A DNA stretch of 64,000 nt from Vitrella brassicaformis (GCA_001179505.1 CDMY01000831.1:1-64000), one strand, 5' to 3'. Counted from the stretch's first letter, positions 33,015 through 45,185 are shown. Translations and numbers: made by a program. Notes: generated from the sequence alone by a model not told the origin.

Positions 33015-35165
33015 TCACGCATCGTCCAAATCCATCCCATTTTCCCCCTCATCGTTGTCGCCCGCCTGCTCCCCGTCTCCCTCGCGGCTGCCAAAGAGTG
33101 CACAGCTCACAGTCGTCAGCACATCAGGCGGCACTTGGCCGAGCTGCTGCATGCGGCGGCACACCTCCAGCACCTCACTGTCACCCTTGATAGACCCGTC
33201 ATCGTGGCTGCCGAGCAGATAACCCACCATCAGCTTGTCACGCTGCACACGATAGAGACACAGATAGAGAGAGACCTGTGTGTCTGTTGAGGCCCTGTCT
33301 TTCATTGAGCAGTGCGTACCGCCTTGCGCATGGCGGGGAGCGGGTCGGAGTCCATCATCCCCAGCGCGTGGGCATACTCGCGGGCCACGGCCTGGTTGTT
33401 GCTCACCAGATCACTCCTGCACAGGTGGAGAGACAAGAAGTGATGGCTGCATGTGTGCGCTGGTCTGTGTCACACACATGGCTTTGGTGGAGGTGAGTTC
33501 GAGTGTGAGTAGCTTGGCCGCCTCCTTGCGCACGGAGCCGTCCTTATCATACAGACGAGAGATGATCATTTGCAACACAGCAGCAGCACGGGCAGTGGAA
33601 TACTCCTGACACACAGAGAGCGACAGATGGAGGCCCATTTGCTAGTGTGTCCCCTCTCTAATTGGTCTCTCCCTCTCACCTCTCGCGAGAGGAGCATGAG
33701 GATGGTAGTGAGTGCCTTGACTGCCGCCAGCCGGACGTGCTTGTGGGGGTCAAGCTCACACGACTTGCTGACACGGATCGTCACTTGCTGACACACATAG
33801 AAGGGACAGCGCACATTGATGAGGGGGACGGCAAGACGGGCGCTGCTTTCGACTGGTTTGTCACCCGCTGGTATGCCTTGCTGTGCTCATCGCTGGGCGG
33901 CTGCTCAGCCTGCAATGACCAAATGGACAACATGGATCGTCTCCCTCTGTATCGGCCGACAATTGCCCCGTTTCATCTCACCGTGGCCTTGTAGTGGGAT
34001 TCGAGTGCACGTATTACCTCCACACGAGTGTCGGCCACTGCCTCCACCGACAGCAGGTCGAACAGCAGCGGGAGGGCCACACGCACCGCCTCGTCCCGCT
34101 GACCGGCGTCAGTCACCGACACAACCGTCTCGTTGGTCAGATTCCACAGCAACCTGACGGAGAGAACAGGATACAGACTGGCCTGATGGATGGTCAGCGT
34201 GTTGTGTGCCTGCCCGACCTACCTGGTGAGTATTTTGGCTGCAGAGGCCCTCACGTCATCTGCCGGCACGAGCTTGAGAACATTCGTCAAAGTGCGAAAC
34301 AGCCTGAGAGAGGACACAAACGAATCGCACATCCGCCTGCCCATGTCGTCACCATCCCACCTGTCCATGATGGCCTTGTGTTTGAGTGAGCACAGCACCA
34401 GCGCATCCACAACCAAATCGCGAGATGACATCCCCTCGCCCCCCTCACCGCCCCCGTCGGCCTGGTGGCAGAGGGCCATGGTGGCCTTCTCGACCACAGG
34501 CACGAACAGGGTCTGTGCGTCGGCCTCGATGAGTGCGTTGGCGAACGAGTTGACGAACGTGATGGCCTCAGAGGATGAACACGAATCGGTGAAGGCCACC
34601 TGACTGTGCAAAAGAAGATGACCCATGAGGAGTGGCTGTCGTGCGTGGCTGTTGGATGACTCACACGAAGTTGAGCAGTGCTGCGATGACGTCTTTGAGG
34701 TACTCGTCGCTCTCGCCCGCCTGCAGATACGTCGACTCCAGCCGGTCACTGAACGTAGACACCAACTGCAGCAAAGACAGCACAAATGAAAGATCCACCC
34801 ATTCATTCATGCATTCAGCTATGCCACTCCCCTTTCTCCAGACTTACCTCTTCGCTTGATTCGTGCAGTTCCATCGCCATCATGATGTAGATGGCCACCC
34901 GCAGCTGACTCCTGTGGAGGGAAGCCAGCGCCACATTCTCCTCGAGTGTGCGTGTGATGAGGCGGCGGCGGTTCTTGTCAGCGAGGGAGCGGAGGGCGAA
35001 GCTCGGCGGGGCGTCATCGTGCAGGTCGGGCGGGAAGAGGAGTGCGAGAGTGGCGGGCTGGTGGAGGACCGCCTTGCTGTATCTGATCTGAGCGGCGTTT
35101 GGACCCTGTTTGCTCTCGCTGAGCCACTGGGCGTTCTGCTTCGTCAAATACTCGTGGAGATTCAT
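33015..35165 (-). CDS. HEAT/armadillo-like repeat protein
   Basis: ATG 35165 opens MNLHEYLTKQNAQWLSESK. About nine exons follow, separated by short introns. They read as helical pairs: FVNSFANALIEADAQTL, ALVLCSLKHKAIMDRW, LFRTLTNVLKLVPADDVRAS, ALPLLFDLLSVEAVADTRV, HVRLAAVKALTTILMLL, AAAVLQMIISRLYDKDGSV and RKEAAKLLTLELTS. The phrases DPHKHVRLAAVKAL and DGSVRKEAAKLL are classic HEAT B-helix wording. The final exon is acidic, ending GENGMDLDDA. There is no signal or membrane segment. It is a scaffold by fold; no partner or family can be named from sequence alone. Confidence 0.7.
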
Positions 35166-35420
35166 CAGCTTGACCGCGAGTCAAAGCCTGGCCATCATGT
35201 AAATCCAACTGTCCCCAAGCTTAAGGCATGAAGACGCATTCATTCGTTTCATTCATTGTCCGCACGCACGTATTACTGTCGAGTCGTTCTTTCATCCCAC
35301 CTTCGCCTCCCTCCTCTGTCTGTCTGTCTGTCTGTCTGTCACGCATGCACAGGATGACACATCCCTCCTTGCCCCTTCCCCCGTCCATTCCCCTCATCTG
35401 GTCGTCTGTCCCTCACTCAG

Positions 35421-37333
35421 TCATCGCTCATTCATCGTCTGTTGGTGTTGCTGAATGGTCGTCGCTGCATCATGGCGGCCGGGTTGTTGTTGAAGGCCTG
35501 TCGGGTGCTGGTTGTGTGGTTCAGGTGCTGAGTAGGGGGCACGAATGACATCTGAGTGACAGCACAATCACACACAGACAAGGAGATCGTTCGTGTGTGT
35601 GTGGAGGTTGTGGTTGTCTGGTCGGTTGACCTGTGTGTTTGTGATGTTTGTCCGCGTGGGCATGTTCTGAGTGGGCAGGTCGAACTCACGATGAGCGGGA
35701 CGAGAAGACGACCTGCACACATGAGTGCACACACATGTGAGTCGTTGTTGTGTTTTGTTTGTCGTACGTGTTGCCGAAGGATCGACGGCTCGCCATGTCC
35801 GCCTTCAGATACTAACAGACACACAGACAGACAGAGATGGGTGCATGTGGATGTGGATAACGTGTCTGTGTGTGTTGACGGTCATTTGCTGTGTAGAAAG
35901 ATTGTGCGACACATGCGACTGACACACAACACAGCACACACACATTGGTCGCGTCCATGTATCGATTCCCCTCGCATACGTGCTGGTTGTGTGTCTGGAG
36001 AGGAGTGGGCGGCTCGACAAGAGGCACCTGCACACACACACAGAAAGAGAGATGCATCAGTGAGTGTGTGTTGGCTGTCTGGTTCACTTGTCTGTTGTTG
36101 AATGGATTGGGTATTCGTTGGATGATTCGAGTGGAGGTCATTGTGGGCTGGGCCTGGTGGGGATACGGGTGCTGCTGCTGCTGCTGCTGCTGCTGTAGTC
36201 GATGGAGGGACGATCGCAACTCAGCCAACTCAGCCTGACAGAATGACACAGACACACAGAGTGTGGACGGTCAGTCGCTGTGTGTCTGTGTGTGTGTGTC
36301 ATGGTTGCCTTGGTGTTGTGCAGTTCGTTGGTCTTCTGCTGCAGTTTATGGTGTACGTGTGTGCAGTCTGTTGGGGTCCACTTTCCATGATCACTGCTCG
36401 TTATGTGTGCCTTTTTCGGGTGAATGAATGGACACTTGATCGCACTGCACGATAGATACGCACACAGACACACACGCCTCGTTTGCTGATGACATTTCTG
36501 TCGCATGTGTGACGGTCGATAAGTGAATCATTCATTCCTCATGGAGTCACTGCATCCCCATGCAATCAAAAGGTCTGACTCAGCAGACAGCACTCCGCCC
36601 ATCCATGTCCATACCCACCCTGGCATCATCCACCACGGTGCACATTTTGTGTGCGGCGGTCATTTCGTTGATGTGCTGTTGCATTGCTTTCCGCTCGGAC
36701 AGCAAGACATGCATCACGGCCTCTTGCTTCTCACGCTGCACACACGATGACGACACACACATCGATATCTGTGAGTCCATCTGTGTGTTGTGTGTGTCGT
36801 GCCTGGAACTTGTAGGCTTCGAATGCCTGAGTGCATGTCTCTTCGAACACAGTCTGGAAGGGTCGCAGGAAGGGCAAAGCAGAGGAGGGCACGGATTTGG
36901 GGTTAGACAGGTCAATCACACCCTCACGCACACTCTGACGCGCACCTGTTGTGACACATACACATACACATAGAGAGAGACATGCCAAGGGTGAAATTGC
37001 TGTATGTCCGTCTGCCTGTGTGTCCACCGACCGCATTTGGTGCACGTGTGTGTCCCATTGTTGGCGGCCGCTGTGCACTGGCTGTAGCACGACTCACACA
37101 TGCAGCACGAACACGACCTGCAACAAACAAACAAAAACACACCGTCACACATCACACATGTATGTGTCTCGAGTGAGAGAGTGCGTGTCCCCCCCAACGC
37201 ACCAGGGGAATCTTGCTCGGGTGACGTGCTGTTTGGTGTGGATGCAGATGTCACACCAGAGAGGGATGAAGCCGCTCGACGACAGGCCACAGTCCTCGAG
37301 GGCCAGAGATGATGAGCCATGGCCATCCATCAT
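35421..37333 (-). CDS. RING-like/coiled-coil protein, Zip3/RNF212/HEI10-like
   Basis: Exon 1 (starts MMDGHGSSSLALEDCGLSSS, ATG 37333) ends in LWCDICIHTKQHVTRARFPW; the next gives SCSCCMCESCYSQCTAAANN and CTKC. Together these are a compact N-terminal RING with Cys where His is usual. Next come a helix (LPFLRPFQTVFEETCTQAFE), a coiled coil (REKQEAVMHVLLSERKAMQQ, QKTNELHNTK, AELAELRSSLHRL), a polyGln run and an Asn/Pro/Arg-rich tail. N-terminal RING, coiled coil and disordered tail is the layout of Zip3/RNF212/HEI10 ligases, which stabilise meiotic crossover sites by SUMO or ubiquitin. That assignment rests on architecture, not on a diagnostic motif. Two introns use GC donors. The stop is either TGA at 35421-35423 or a nearby one in another frame, as the last junction phase is uncertain. 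Confidence 0.65.
36171..36195. repeat. (CTG)n, polyglutamine-coding on the minus strand
   Basis: Eight CTG triplets plus one base, encoding the polyGln run of the RING-like gene. Uninterrupted, so length variation is plausible. Confidence 0.9.
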
Positions 37334-40300
37334 GTGTCGACACTCACTCACTGCTGCTGTGTCTCTCACGCCTGTCGTTGATGGATGGATGGGTGCTGAT
37401 TGAATTGCTCGACTGTTGATTCTCACATTTGCTCGATCGTCGTGTCTATGTACGCAATCGTGCCTGTCGCACCGGTCGATCCGTTAGACGTGTGTGTCTC
37501 ACTCCATGCCATGCCTGTCATCTGCGTCGTCCTGCAAACGAGAAAAACTCCTCCGTACGCAGCCAGCCAGTGAGCGCATGAATGAAGTATGAATGCGTGT
37601 CGCCCAGCTGCAGTCATTGCTCGTACATATCTCCGATTATGTACGACAGCAACAAATATTCACCACACGTAGCGGAAAAAGTAAAAAGCACCAGATTAGA
37701 GAGACGTAAAAGACACGCATATACGTCTGATGTCTGGATCGATGACGGTTGTGTCGTCATATGTAATACACTTGTCCGCACGGGAGCTCGGTGGCAGGTG
37801 AACAATGCAGAACAATGCCAAATCCCTCCCCCGAAGCACGGAAAAATACATATATATCAATGTCTCATCGACGCGCAAGGGGAGAAGGGTCGAGTGGGGA
37901 AAGAGGTGAGGAAGGGGCACTACACGAGGGAATGGATAGAGGGGAGCTCGAGAGAGGACAAATACAGACGGGAGGTGTGTCTGCATACGAACGGATCTTA
38001 TATGACCTACGCACGTACGAATGCAAAACAAAATCCTCACGCACCTATACACACATGCACATAAACATGCATTCACTATATACGGAGGGGAATACACGAC
38101 GCAGACAGGAGGGGCCGCCGTCAAAAAGTGCCCTGCCGGTCGCATGGTCAGTGGCTTCTCGCGGCATGTGTCAAAAAAGGGTCGGCTGCACAGACGCATA
38201 CGTAATTACGTACACACATACATGAACCTATTTCCATATTTATATGTATACGTGTTGAGATAGGGGCGCTGTGGCCGGGGGGCGGGTGGGCAAAAACAGC
38301 ACGCCGCGGGAAGGGGGAGACACACTAGGGATCCATACATGGACTCAGGCATCCATCAAGGGAGGTAAGAAGCATTCACGGTCGGTCGGTCGGTCGGTCA
38401 TTTGCGTGAATGAGCTGACTAAAGACAAAGCACATCACAGACACCTACGAGCGTACATGCACCAGCCATGCAAACAACAAGCACAGACGCCCACACACGG
38501 CCACCGCACGACACCACGGCAAGTCACGATACACAGATAAAGTTGGTTCCTTTCTGCCATATGACGCACACAAACACCCAAACACACGCACAGAGGGAGA
38601 AAGAAACACAGAAAGGAGGGAAGAGCACAGGCAAATACGTCCACGCACTTGACACCGCTGGCTGTGTATGGTCAGGTATGACTGTACTGGTGTGCTAGGA
38701 ACTCGACAATCCAACAAGTATGTTGCAATACTGCTCCCCCGTCCATCCATCCATCCATCAACCGCCAGCCTGTCTATCCATCTTTCCATCTCCAGTGGGC
38801 AAGCCTCCATTCTTTGAGGCTTCCCTTCCCACAAGCGGTCAATCAGTCGAGTCAAGCGAGAATGCACCCCACTCTCCGCCCCCCCTCCCGCATTCATAGG
38901 ACATTACATCAACACAGAAGAGGTAAGAAAACATATCGGCCGCCCGTTCGCTACTGTCTCCCCCTCTCCTTCAGATAGCCGCCGGCGTCTTCTGACCAAG
39001 GCACGGACACACAACGCACACAGTGCATTCATCAATGCATCGAAGCGATAGTCCACATCAAGCGCCACGTACGTCACGTCAGCAGTGTGTATGGTATGCA
39101 CTGCGCGTCAGTAGCCAAACGGGCCCTCTTGCACTCTCGCGCACGCTACGGCAAAATGACGTATCCCTCATATCCACACAGGCAGCCAGCCGTCAAGCTG
39201 GCTGCTGCAGTCAGGCAGGGGCGTTCGCAGATGTCAAAAACTACAACAATCGTCGCAACCATCCCATCTTCACACACGATCGCTCCATCCATCCATCCAA
39301 CCATGTACTCGAGGCATTACCCTCATCCATTGAGCCATGAATTGCATGCAATGAGCCACGAAGTCATTTGCAATCAGTCACGCACCAAGGGCATGCAGGC
39401 AGCAGCGGGGGCTCGTTATCTTTGTAAGGGCATGGCCGCTCCAAAGGTTGGCGCGGCTGCCACTCAAAAAACACAGGGGAATCGACACTCAGCCAGCCAG
39501 CCAGCCAGCCAGCCGGCCAGCCAGACGTCCAAACAGGCAGGAAGGCAGGGAAGGAAAGAAAGAGGGAAGGAGCAAGCTCGCGCGAAAATTCAGGGAATCC
39601 GTCCGTCCATCCATCGTGTATGTGTAGAGCTGTAAGTGCGCGAGTGAGGGCATGGCACAGCGACTGAATTGTAAGCGAGCCGGGGCCCTCCCAAGCCTCC
39701 CTCAGAACGAAAGGCAGACAGACAGACAGACAGGCAGACAGACAGACAGAAAGGCTAATGCGATGTATGTGCCCTTCTTCGTGTGGGCGGGTGTGGCGTA
39801 TATGTGTGTGTGTGTGTGTGTGGACAGATTGCTACAAATATGTCAGTCGAACGAAGGGAAAGAGGTGAGGACGCGTCCGTGTTGTGTCTGTGAAACAGGT
39901 GTGAAATAAACAAACGAAAAAAGACAGGTGCGGGTGTGAAAGAGTGGGCCATCGATGCATCCCTCCCTCCCTCCCTCTCTGCCGATCAGGGCCCCATTGG
40001 TACGAATCTGATGTTTCTTTGCGGATACAGACGATATAGGCAGACAGGTGGACAGACAGCATCATGAGACTAGGTAGGCAGACTCAGGGACGCACGAACA
40101 ACCCATTGATTTCACCCGTTCATCCAATTACGTCGTTGCATAATTCATGCAGTGAGAGAGTGACAGAGTGAGGGAGGGGGAGGATGTGCATGTCATGATA
40201 TAGAGGTGGCACTCTTTCGTATCATGCGTACACACACACACACACACTCACACACACGTATACAGACTACACACACGTACACACACGTACACATACATAC

Positions 40301-40903
40301 ATATAGACGTCACGTACGTATACATCGGTGTAGACGATCTGTCTGGGAAGGACACCCACCCTTCCACAACACACACACGGTGAAGTAGATACGATATAGA
40401 GTCATTAGACTACCGAAGTAGGTACTACGGAGGTCGGAATATATCCTATGGGACAGCTCTTGAATGCGGGCGTACGAATGAAAACACAACATCGGACGAC
40501 AGGCGAAAAAAGGCGACCGAGCCAGAAGGCAGAAAGTGCGTGCGCTGTGGGGATGGGGTAGTGTGGTGGGCTGTGAGTATGCACCAACACACGCTATCGC
40601 GTGAGCCATCGGATCGATGCGGTGCTGTCTTGCTCTGTAAGCAGTGAGTAGAATGAGTGCGCGTCTGTGAGCGTGTGTGTGTGTGAGTACGTACGTGTGG
40701 ATCTGCCCATGTTCCCCCCCGTGTGCACCATTCATTGATTGATCGACAGACAGGGTGCCAAAACACCAGACCAGACCAGACCAAACCAGCGTTCCTTTAT
40801 ACCGTATCACCGTTCCCAGCCCCCAGCCAGCAATTCATCCATCCATCCTTGCAGCCAAGTACAAATCCTCCCTATCTGTCCGTGTTGTGGTGCCCCTCCC
40901 TCC
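37334..40903. other. 3.6-kb stretch without a recognisable gene
   Basis: All frames are broken or low-complexity. It is rich in CA, CATA, GACA and CCAT runs (e.g. 39715-39752, 39958-39980, 40228-40310). No tRNA-like or rRNA-like sequence was noticed. It may hold the 3' UTR of the CCCH gene and regulatory or noncoding transcripts. Confidence 0.55.
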
Positions 40904-42135
40904 CTACTCCTCATATTGGCTGGGCTGAGCCAAAACAAGCTCTGCACACAGGCAGGCACAACAGACAACAAGGCGGGCCATGTGTATCGATGGATTTGTG
41001 TGTGGCAGTCTCGCTGTGTGCGGTGCGAGGGCCCGTACCTTGTTCCGAGATGAATGCGTGTGCAGACAGGATGGCGAGTGGCGAGAGCCTCATATAAGGC
41101 AGGTACGCCATGGGCGCCGCCATTCCACTCCCCATCACCATCTGGCACGGCGACTGCACCCGCGTTGCCACCACAGGCTCGTCCGCACTCACAGTAGCCG
41201 GCGCGACCGCACTGCCCTCGCCCCAATCGCCATGCGCGCGCTGCTGGTGGTGGTGCTGGAGATGGTATGAGGGGGGCATCTGCATCTGGGTGGTGCTGGC
41301 CTCGATGTTTGGCGGGGGCGTCATGGCCATATCGCGGCGGTGTGCGTCGGGGTGGCCATTGCTGTTGGCAATGGAGAGCGGTGGCGTGGTGGTGGTGGTG
41401 GTGGTGGTGGTGGTCGTTGCGGTGTCTGTGAGGGGGGAGAGGGGGGGACGGGTGTAGTTGTGGGTGTGGGAGGGGGACAGGTGGCTCTCGCTCGGGCTCG
41501 TGCTGCTGCTGCTGTGGCTGCTGTAGCTGCTGTGCGCCAACAGCGGCGCCATCGAATACGCCAGCGCTGAGCCACAACGCACCGCAACAAAAACAATGAG
41601 GGGGGATCATCTTCGCTGACCGGCAGGCAGGCTGACCTTTGTTTCGTCGTATGTTTTTCTTCTGCTTCTTGTTGTGCTTCCAGTAGCGCGGGTCAACCTC
41701 GATGTCCTGACAGCAGCAGCAACACGCCACACAGACACAGACAATCAGGCCTACTGCGTTGCCGGCTGACTGACTGACTGTCTGACTGTTTGACCTGATA
41801 GTCAGGCCTGGGCCGCAGCTCGCTCTCACTGTGAGCGAAGTTGCACCGGTCCGCACGCACACAACGGTCACCGGCCAGCCACGGACACCTGCAAAACACA
41901 CACGAACACACAAACAACCACGCGCAGAGAGGGAGGCGTTGGCTGCTCCTTCGTCTGCCTGTTGCCGGTGACGTGTGCGTGTGTCTGCTTACATTTTGGT
42001 CTTCTGGAATACGTTCCTGAGGTGTTCCTTCTGCTTGGTCCTCTCCTCCTCGCTCATGGGGACGTCATCTTTGTCCGCCGAGGCCGCCGTGGCGCCCCGC
42101 TTCGGGAGGGCGGCGTCGAGCATCACCACCAGCAT
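40904..42135 (-). CDS. CCCH-type zinc finger protein
   Basis: Exon 1 starts at ATG 42135 (MLVVMLDAALPKRGATAASA) and ends NVFQKTKM; the next exon continues MCPWLAGDRCVRADRCNFAH then SELRPRPDY. This is one C-x7-C-x5-C-x3-H finger with the KTKMC lead-in and ELR follow-on typical of alveolate and apicomplexan RNA-binding proteins. The next exon is basic (RYWKHNKKQKKNIRRNK). The long later exon is low-complexity: Ser-rich, a Thr run (41387-41415 GGT repeats on plus) and His/Gln/Met-rich. A last exon (LVLAQPSQYEE, stop 40904-40906) is joined through a donor at ISEQ|GT. RNA binding is inferred. Exons upstream of 42135 cannot be excluded. Confidence 0.75.
41387..41416. repeat. (GGT)n, polythreonine-coding on the minus strand
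   Basis: An uninterrupted GGT tract within the CCCH gene's large low-complexity exon; read on minus it gives a run of Thr (ACC). Confidence 0.85.
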
Positions 42136-42892
42136 TGTGGAGGGCTCGACGGGGTCATGTGAGGGAGGGAGGAAAGCAGAGAAAGCGTCAGCCCGAGACC
42201 AGAGTGGGTTTAACGCTCACACTATTTCGTCCGTCCATCGTAACCATGGATACTCTGAAGCATGCACCCTCCCCTCTTCATCTCCACAACAATCCTCTAC
42301 ACAAGCGCACGCCAGGAGGGCCACCAGCAGGCAGGCAGACACACTCAAAAAATTTACCAATTCCTGAGCGGCGGGTCTCAACAGCCACCGTCGCGGATGG
42401 ACACCTCTCACACATAATGCCCGTGGCTGGGCGTGTGTGCCATGGGAAAGAGCTGACAGAGTGGCGCGGCAGTAAGCTGTCGGACACCAGCCGGGGAGGG
42501 GGCGGGGCGGCACCGAAGCCCACGAAGTGCCACGGGGCGTCGCATGTCGTCGACTTGGTCAACGGGGGCCATTCTGACTCCCACACTCTGAAAAAAGTGC
42601 ATCAAGGCACACACATACACGGAAAGATCCATGAGTGTCTGAATGGCTCCCCGATCTGCTCTGCTGACCCAGCTTGGGTGAGTCGGAGCTCAGCGAGATG
42701 GCGAGAGTCGCCTGCCCGCAGCAAGAGTCTCTCTGGCTGCCCGCGGCCGACCATGAGCATGACCGGTACAGCTGCGGAAACGACCCATCGATGCTCTCTC
42801 CTCTATCAGCTGCTGTCGCCGCGGGGCAGGTGTGTGGATCGCGGCGACTGGAGTCATCTTGGCGAATGGCCGTGTAAGCGTCGCTGATGGCA

Positions 42893-43637
42893 TTACAAGA
42901 GGTCGACAGAGAGGCTGACGAGGCCGCCCTGGATCTCAGACACGCCACACGCGAGTGACTGCATTTGGTCCCTGAGGCCATCCCACCGATGAACAGCATA
43001 ACATAACAGGGTCCGTGTTCATCGGTTTTTGCCCGTCTCATTGATGGTTGCTCATTCTGTCCACAGTATTGTCCATTTGTCGACACGCCTCGACCAACTG
43101 ACAAGACCCGAAAGCAGCAACACGGTCACAAACGCGACATCCTCTGTCGGACTTACCCCATCCAACCTTATCTCCGCTGCAGCATCACTGTCGCTGACGC
43201 CCGTGGGGTAACTCCTGACACACACGCGAGTCATCGATAGCTTGTGTGGATGGATGGGAAACATTGCTCTTGGGTGGTCGGCGGACCTGATGAGAGTCTC
43301 CCGGTCGCTCGTCAATGACAAGAGGTGCTGGGCGATGCTGTCAGTGTAGGTGTAGGTGTGGGCGTCTCGCAGGTAGTCGAGTACCAGCAGTCTGGTCTGC
43401 TCATCGATGGTCAAACTGAGGTCCTGACAGACAGACAGAGAGGGAATGAGTAAGGTGGCTGTCTGTGCGGCTGTGTGCACCGCATGTGCGTATGTCAGTG
43501 AGCCGTCGATCTCCCTGTCTGTGTGCCGTCCGCCTCACTCCTGCAGTCAACACATTCACGGCACGAAAGGCCCTTTTCACACATGCCATGGCCTCTCTCA
43601 CAATGGCAATGCCCTCACCGTTGCTGGGCAATGCCAT
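42893..43637 (-). CDS. Small hypothetical helical protein
   Basis: Exon 1 starts MALPSNGEGIAIVREAMACV and continues KRAFRAVNVLTAG. Exon 2 (about 43427-43290) gives DLSLTIDEQTRLLVLDYLRD and DSIAQHLLSLTSDRETLI. Exon 3 (SYPTGVSDSDAAAEIR) is followed by either a short helix (DQMQSLACGVSEIQGG then LVSLSVDLL, stop 42893-42895) if the donor is AAG|GTTGGA, or a longer Ser/Arg/Cys-rich frame with the donor GGG|GTAAGT in another phase. The first two exons are well supported by frame and splice signals. No family is recognised. Confidence 0.5.
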
Positions 43638-43759
43638 TTTCAGTCGGCATCCGCAGAAAACATCGCGAGGCGATGATCGGACCGACTCGGACGAACTAGC
43701 CGAAATCTTTCTGAGTCAACAGCTGATGCGGATCTGTGTGCTGCGAGAGAAAATGCGAG

Positions 43760-43880
43760 CTGAAACCCTAATCTCGACAACCCGAGACGGCGAGAATTGC
43801 GGCGGGAACGCGTCTTATTCGGAGTGTTATCATTCCCATCGTTTTTTCCTCTCGTGCGGTGAGAAAAACCTGCCACTACC
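43760..43880 (+). repeat. ~120-bp repeat, partner of 28870-28992
   Basis: Same sequence as at 28.9 kb in inverted orientation, with one internal difference of spacing. It precedes the first duplicated unit of the hypothetical gene (44.1 kb). Confidence 0.75.
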
Positions 43881-44106
43881 GGCTCTCTGAAGTGCAGGGC
43901 CGACCTTCCTGCGCAACAACAGCATCGCCGGTGAGAATGCACGGCTCAAGACACGCTTTCGACACATGTGCGCACGGAAGCGGCCGAATGCCCCGAGATC
44001 ACCGAGATCCCATCCATACATCTCTTCTGTGGGTGCATCCCTGGCTGTACATGTGGTTGCAGGTAGCATTTCGGAGGTTCAGTAGCTTTTGGGTGGAGTT
44101 TTCGTA

Positions 44107-44831
44107 ATGTCGCGGTCCTCTGCGCCTCTCAAAGTCCTCGCCGCCCGGCTGCAGAAGGACCCGGCACGGCGGCACATGAGCAACGCGCAGAAAAGAAAGC
44201 AGTCCCAGGGTGAGGCGGGTGGGGTGGGCGGCTTGCGTGACCATTCATGTGGCCATCGGCGGCTGTTCTCTGTCTGCTCTGTAGCCAAGGCGCGGGCTGC
44301 CCGCGAAGAGGAGGCCGAGAGGAAGGCGGCACAACAGTGGGCGGAGATAGACAGGATCACGGAGGCGTCAGTGGACCTGCAGGAGAAGGGTGAGAGGTGG
44401 CTGGAGATCGACCAGATCAAGACGGCCGCCAACATGAGCATGAAGGAAAAGGGCGAGGCGTTCAAGCGTCTCAATAGCGGCACCCATCTTACCGACGAAA
44501 TGATACAAGGTATCATCAAGTTCTTCGTCGGTACAGAACCATCAGTCAGTCCATCCATCCATCCATCCGTGTGTCATGCCTGTGTTTCTTCATCGTGTGT
44601 GCGTTGTTCGCAGGGTCGGAGCACCTCTCACCGTTCAAAAGCCAGCAGCTCAAGGCGCCTCCGACCCGGAAGGGCCAGCCGACGGGCGCTGCGGGCGGTG
44701 CCATATCGTCTGGTGGCGGGGCCGGTCGTGCACACATGTTCACGGCGAGCAACCTTCCTTGTCTGCAGCAGATTGCTGTCTACATTTTATATTCGTCAAC
44801 ACGTGCTCAAATGGATGGATGGACTGGGTGA
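44107..44831 (+). CDS. Hypothetical protein, upstream tandem copy (truncated)
   Basis: Exon 1 (MSRSSAPLKVLAARLQKDPA), exon 2 (AKARAAREEEAERKAAQQWA, then KTAANMSMKEKGEAFKRLNS and DEMIQGIIKFFV) and exon 3 (GSEHLSPFKSQQLKAPPTRK), with phase-consistent GT-AG introns. The reading frame then runs into a dispersed repeat and stops at 44829-44831, so the last ~30 residues (from about 44760) come from the repeat. The downstream copy continues instead into further exons, so this copy looks 3'-truncated. It is mostly helical and charged. Function unknown. Confidence 0.55.
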
Positions 44832-45010
44832 CCGAGCAAGGCCCCGATATGTGTGAGAAGATGCACACAAAACACTAAGGGCACAATAACCATGTGGTGT
44901 CTCTGGTTGTGATGCATATATGCAGAGTGGAGAGGGAGCGATGGCAGTGGGAACGCACCTCGATGGCCTGCCTGCGAGATGAATCGGTCGACCTTTCTGA
45001 AGCAACAAAT
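44755..45010 (-). repeat. Dispersed repeat, inverted partner of 26370-26655
   Basis: Matches 26370-26655 in reverse orientation over about 250 bp. It lies between the two tandem units and supplies the end of the upstream copy's coding frame. Confidence 0.8.
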
Positions 45011-45185
45011 CGTCGCCGGTAAGAGTGCACGCCTCACGAGTGCGCTTAGGACACAGAAGCCGCCCGAATGCCCCAAGATCACCGAGATCCCATCCATAAA
45101 TGTCTTCTGTGGGTGCATCCCTGGCTGTGTACGTGGTTGCAGTAGCATTTGTGGCGATTCATACGTTTTGGTGGCGTTGCGATTG

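Noticed and set aside
39087-39635. 182-codon plus-strand frame in the gene-free stretch
   Set aside because: Composed of repeated CAGC/CCAT and other low-complexity units; no splice or family support.
40807-41913. 368-codon minus frame as a separate gene
   Set aside because: It runs through introns and the wrong frame of the CCCH gene; the finger itself reads in the spliced frame.
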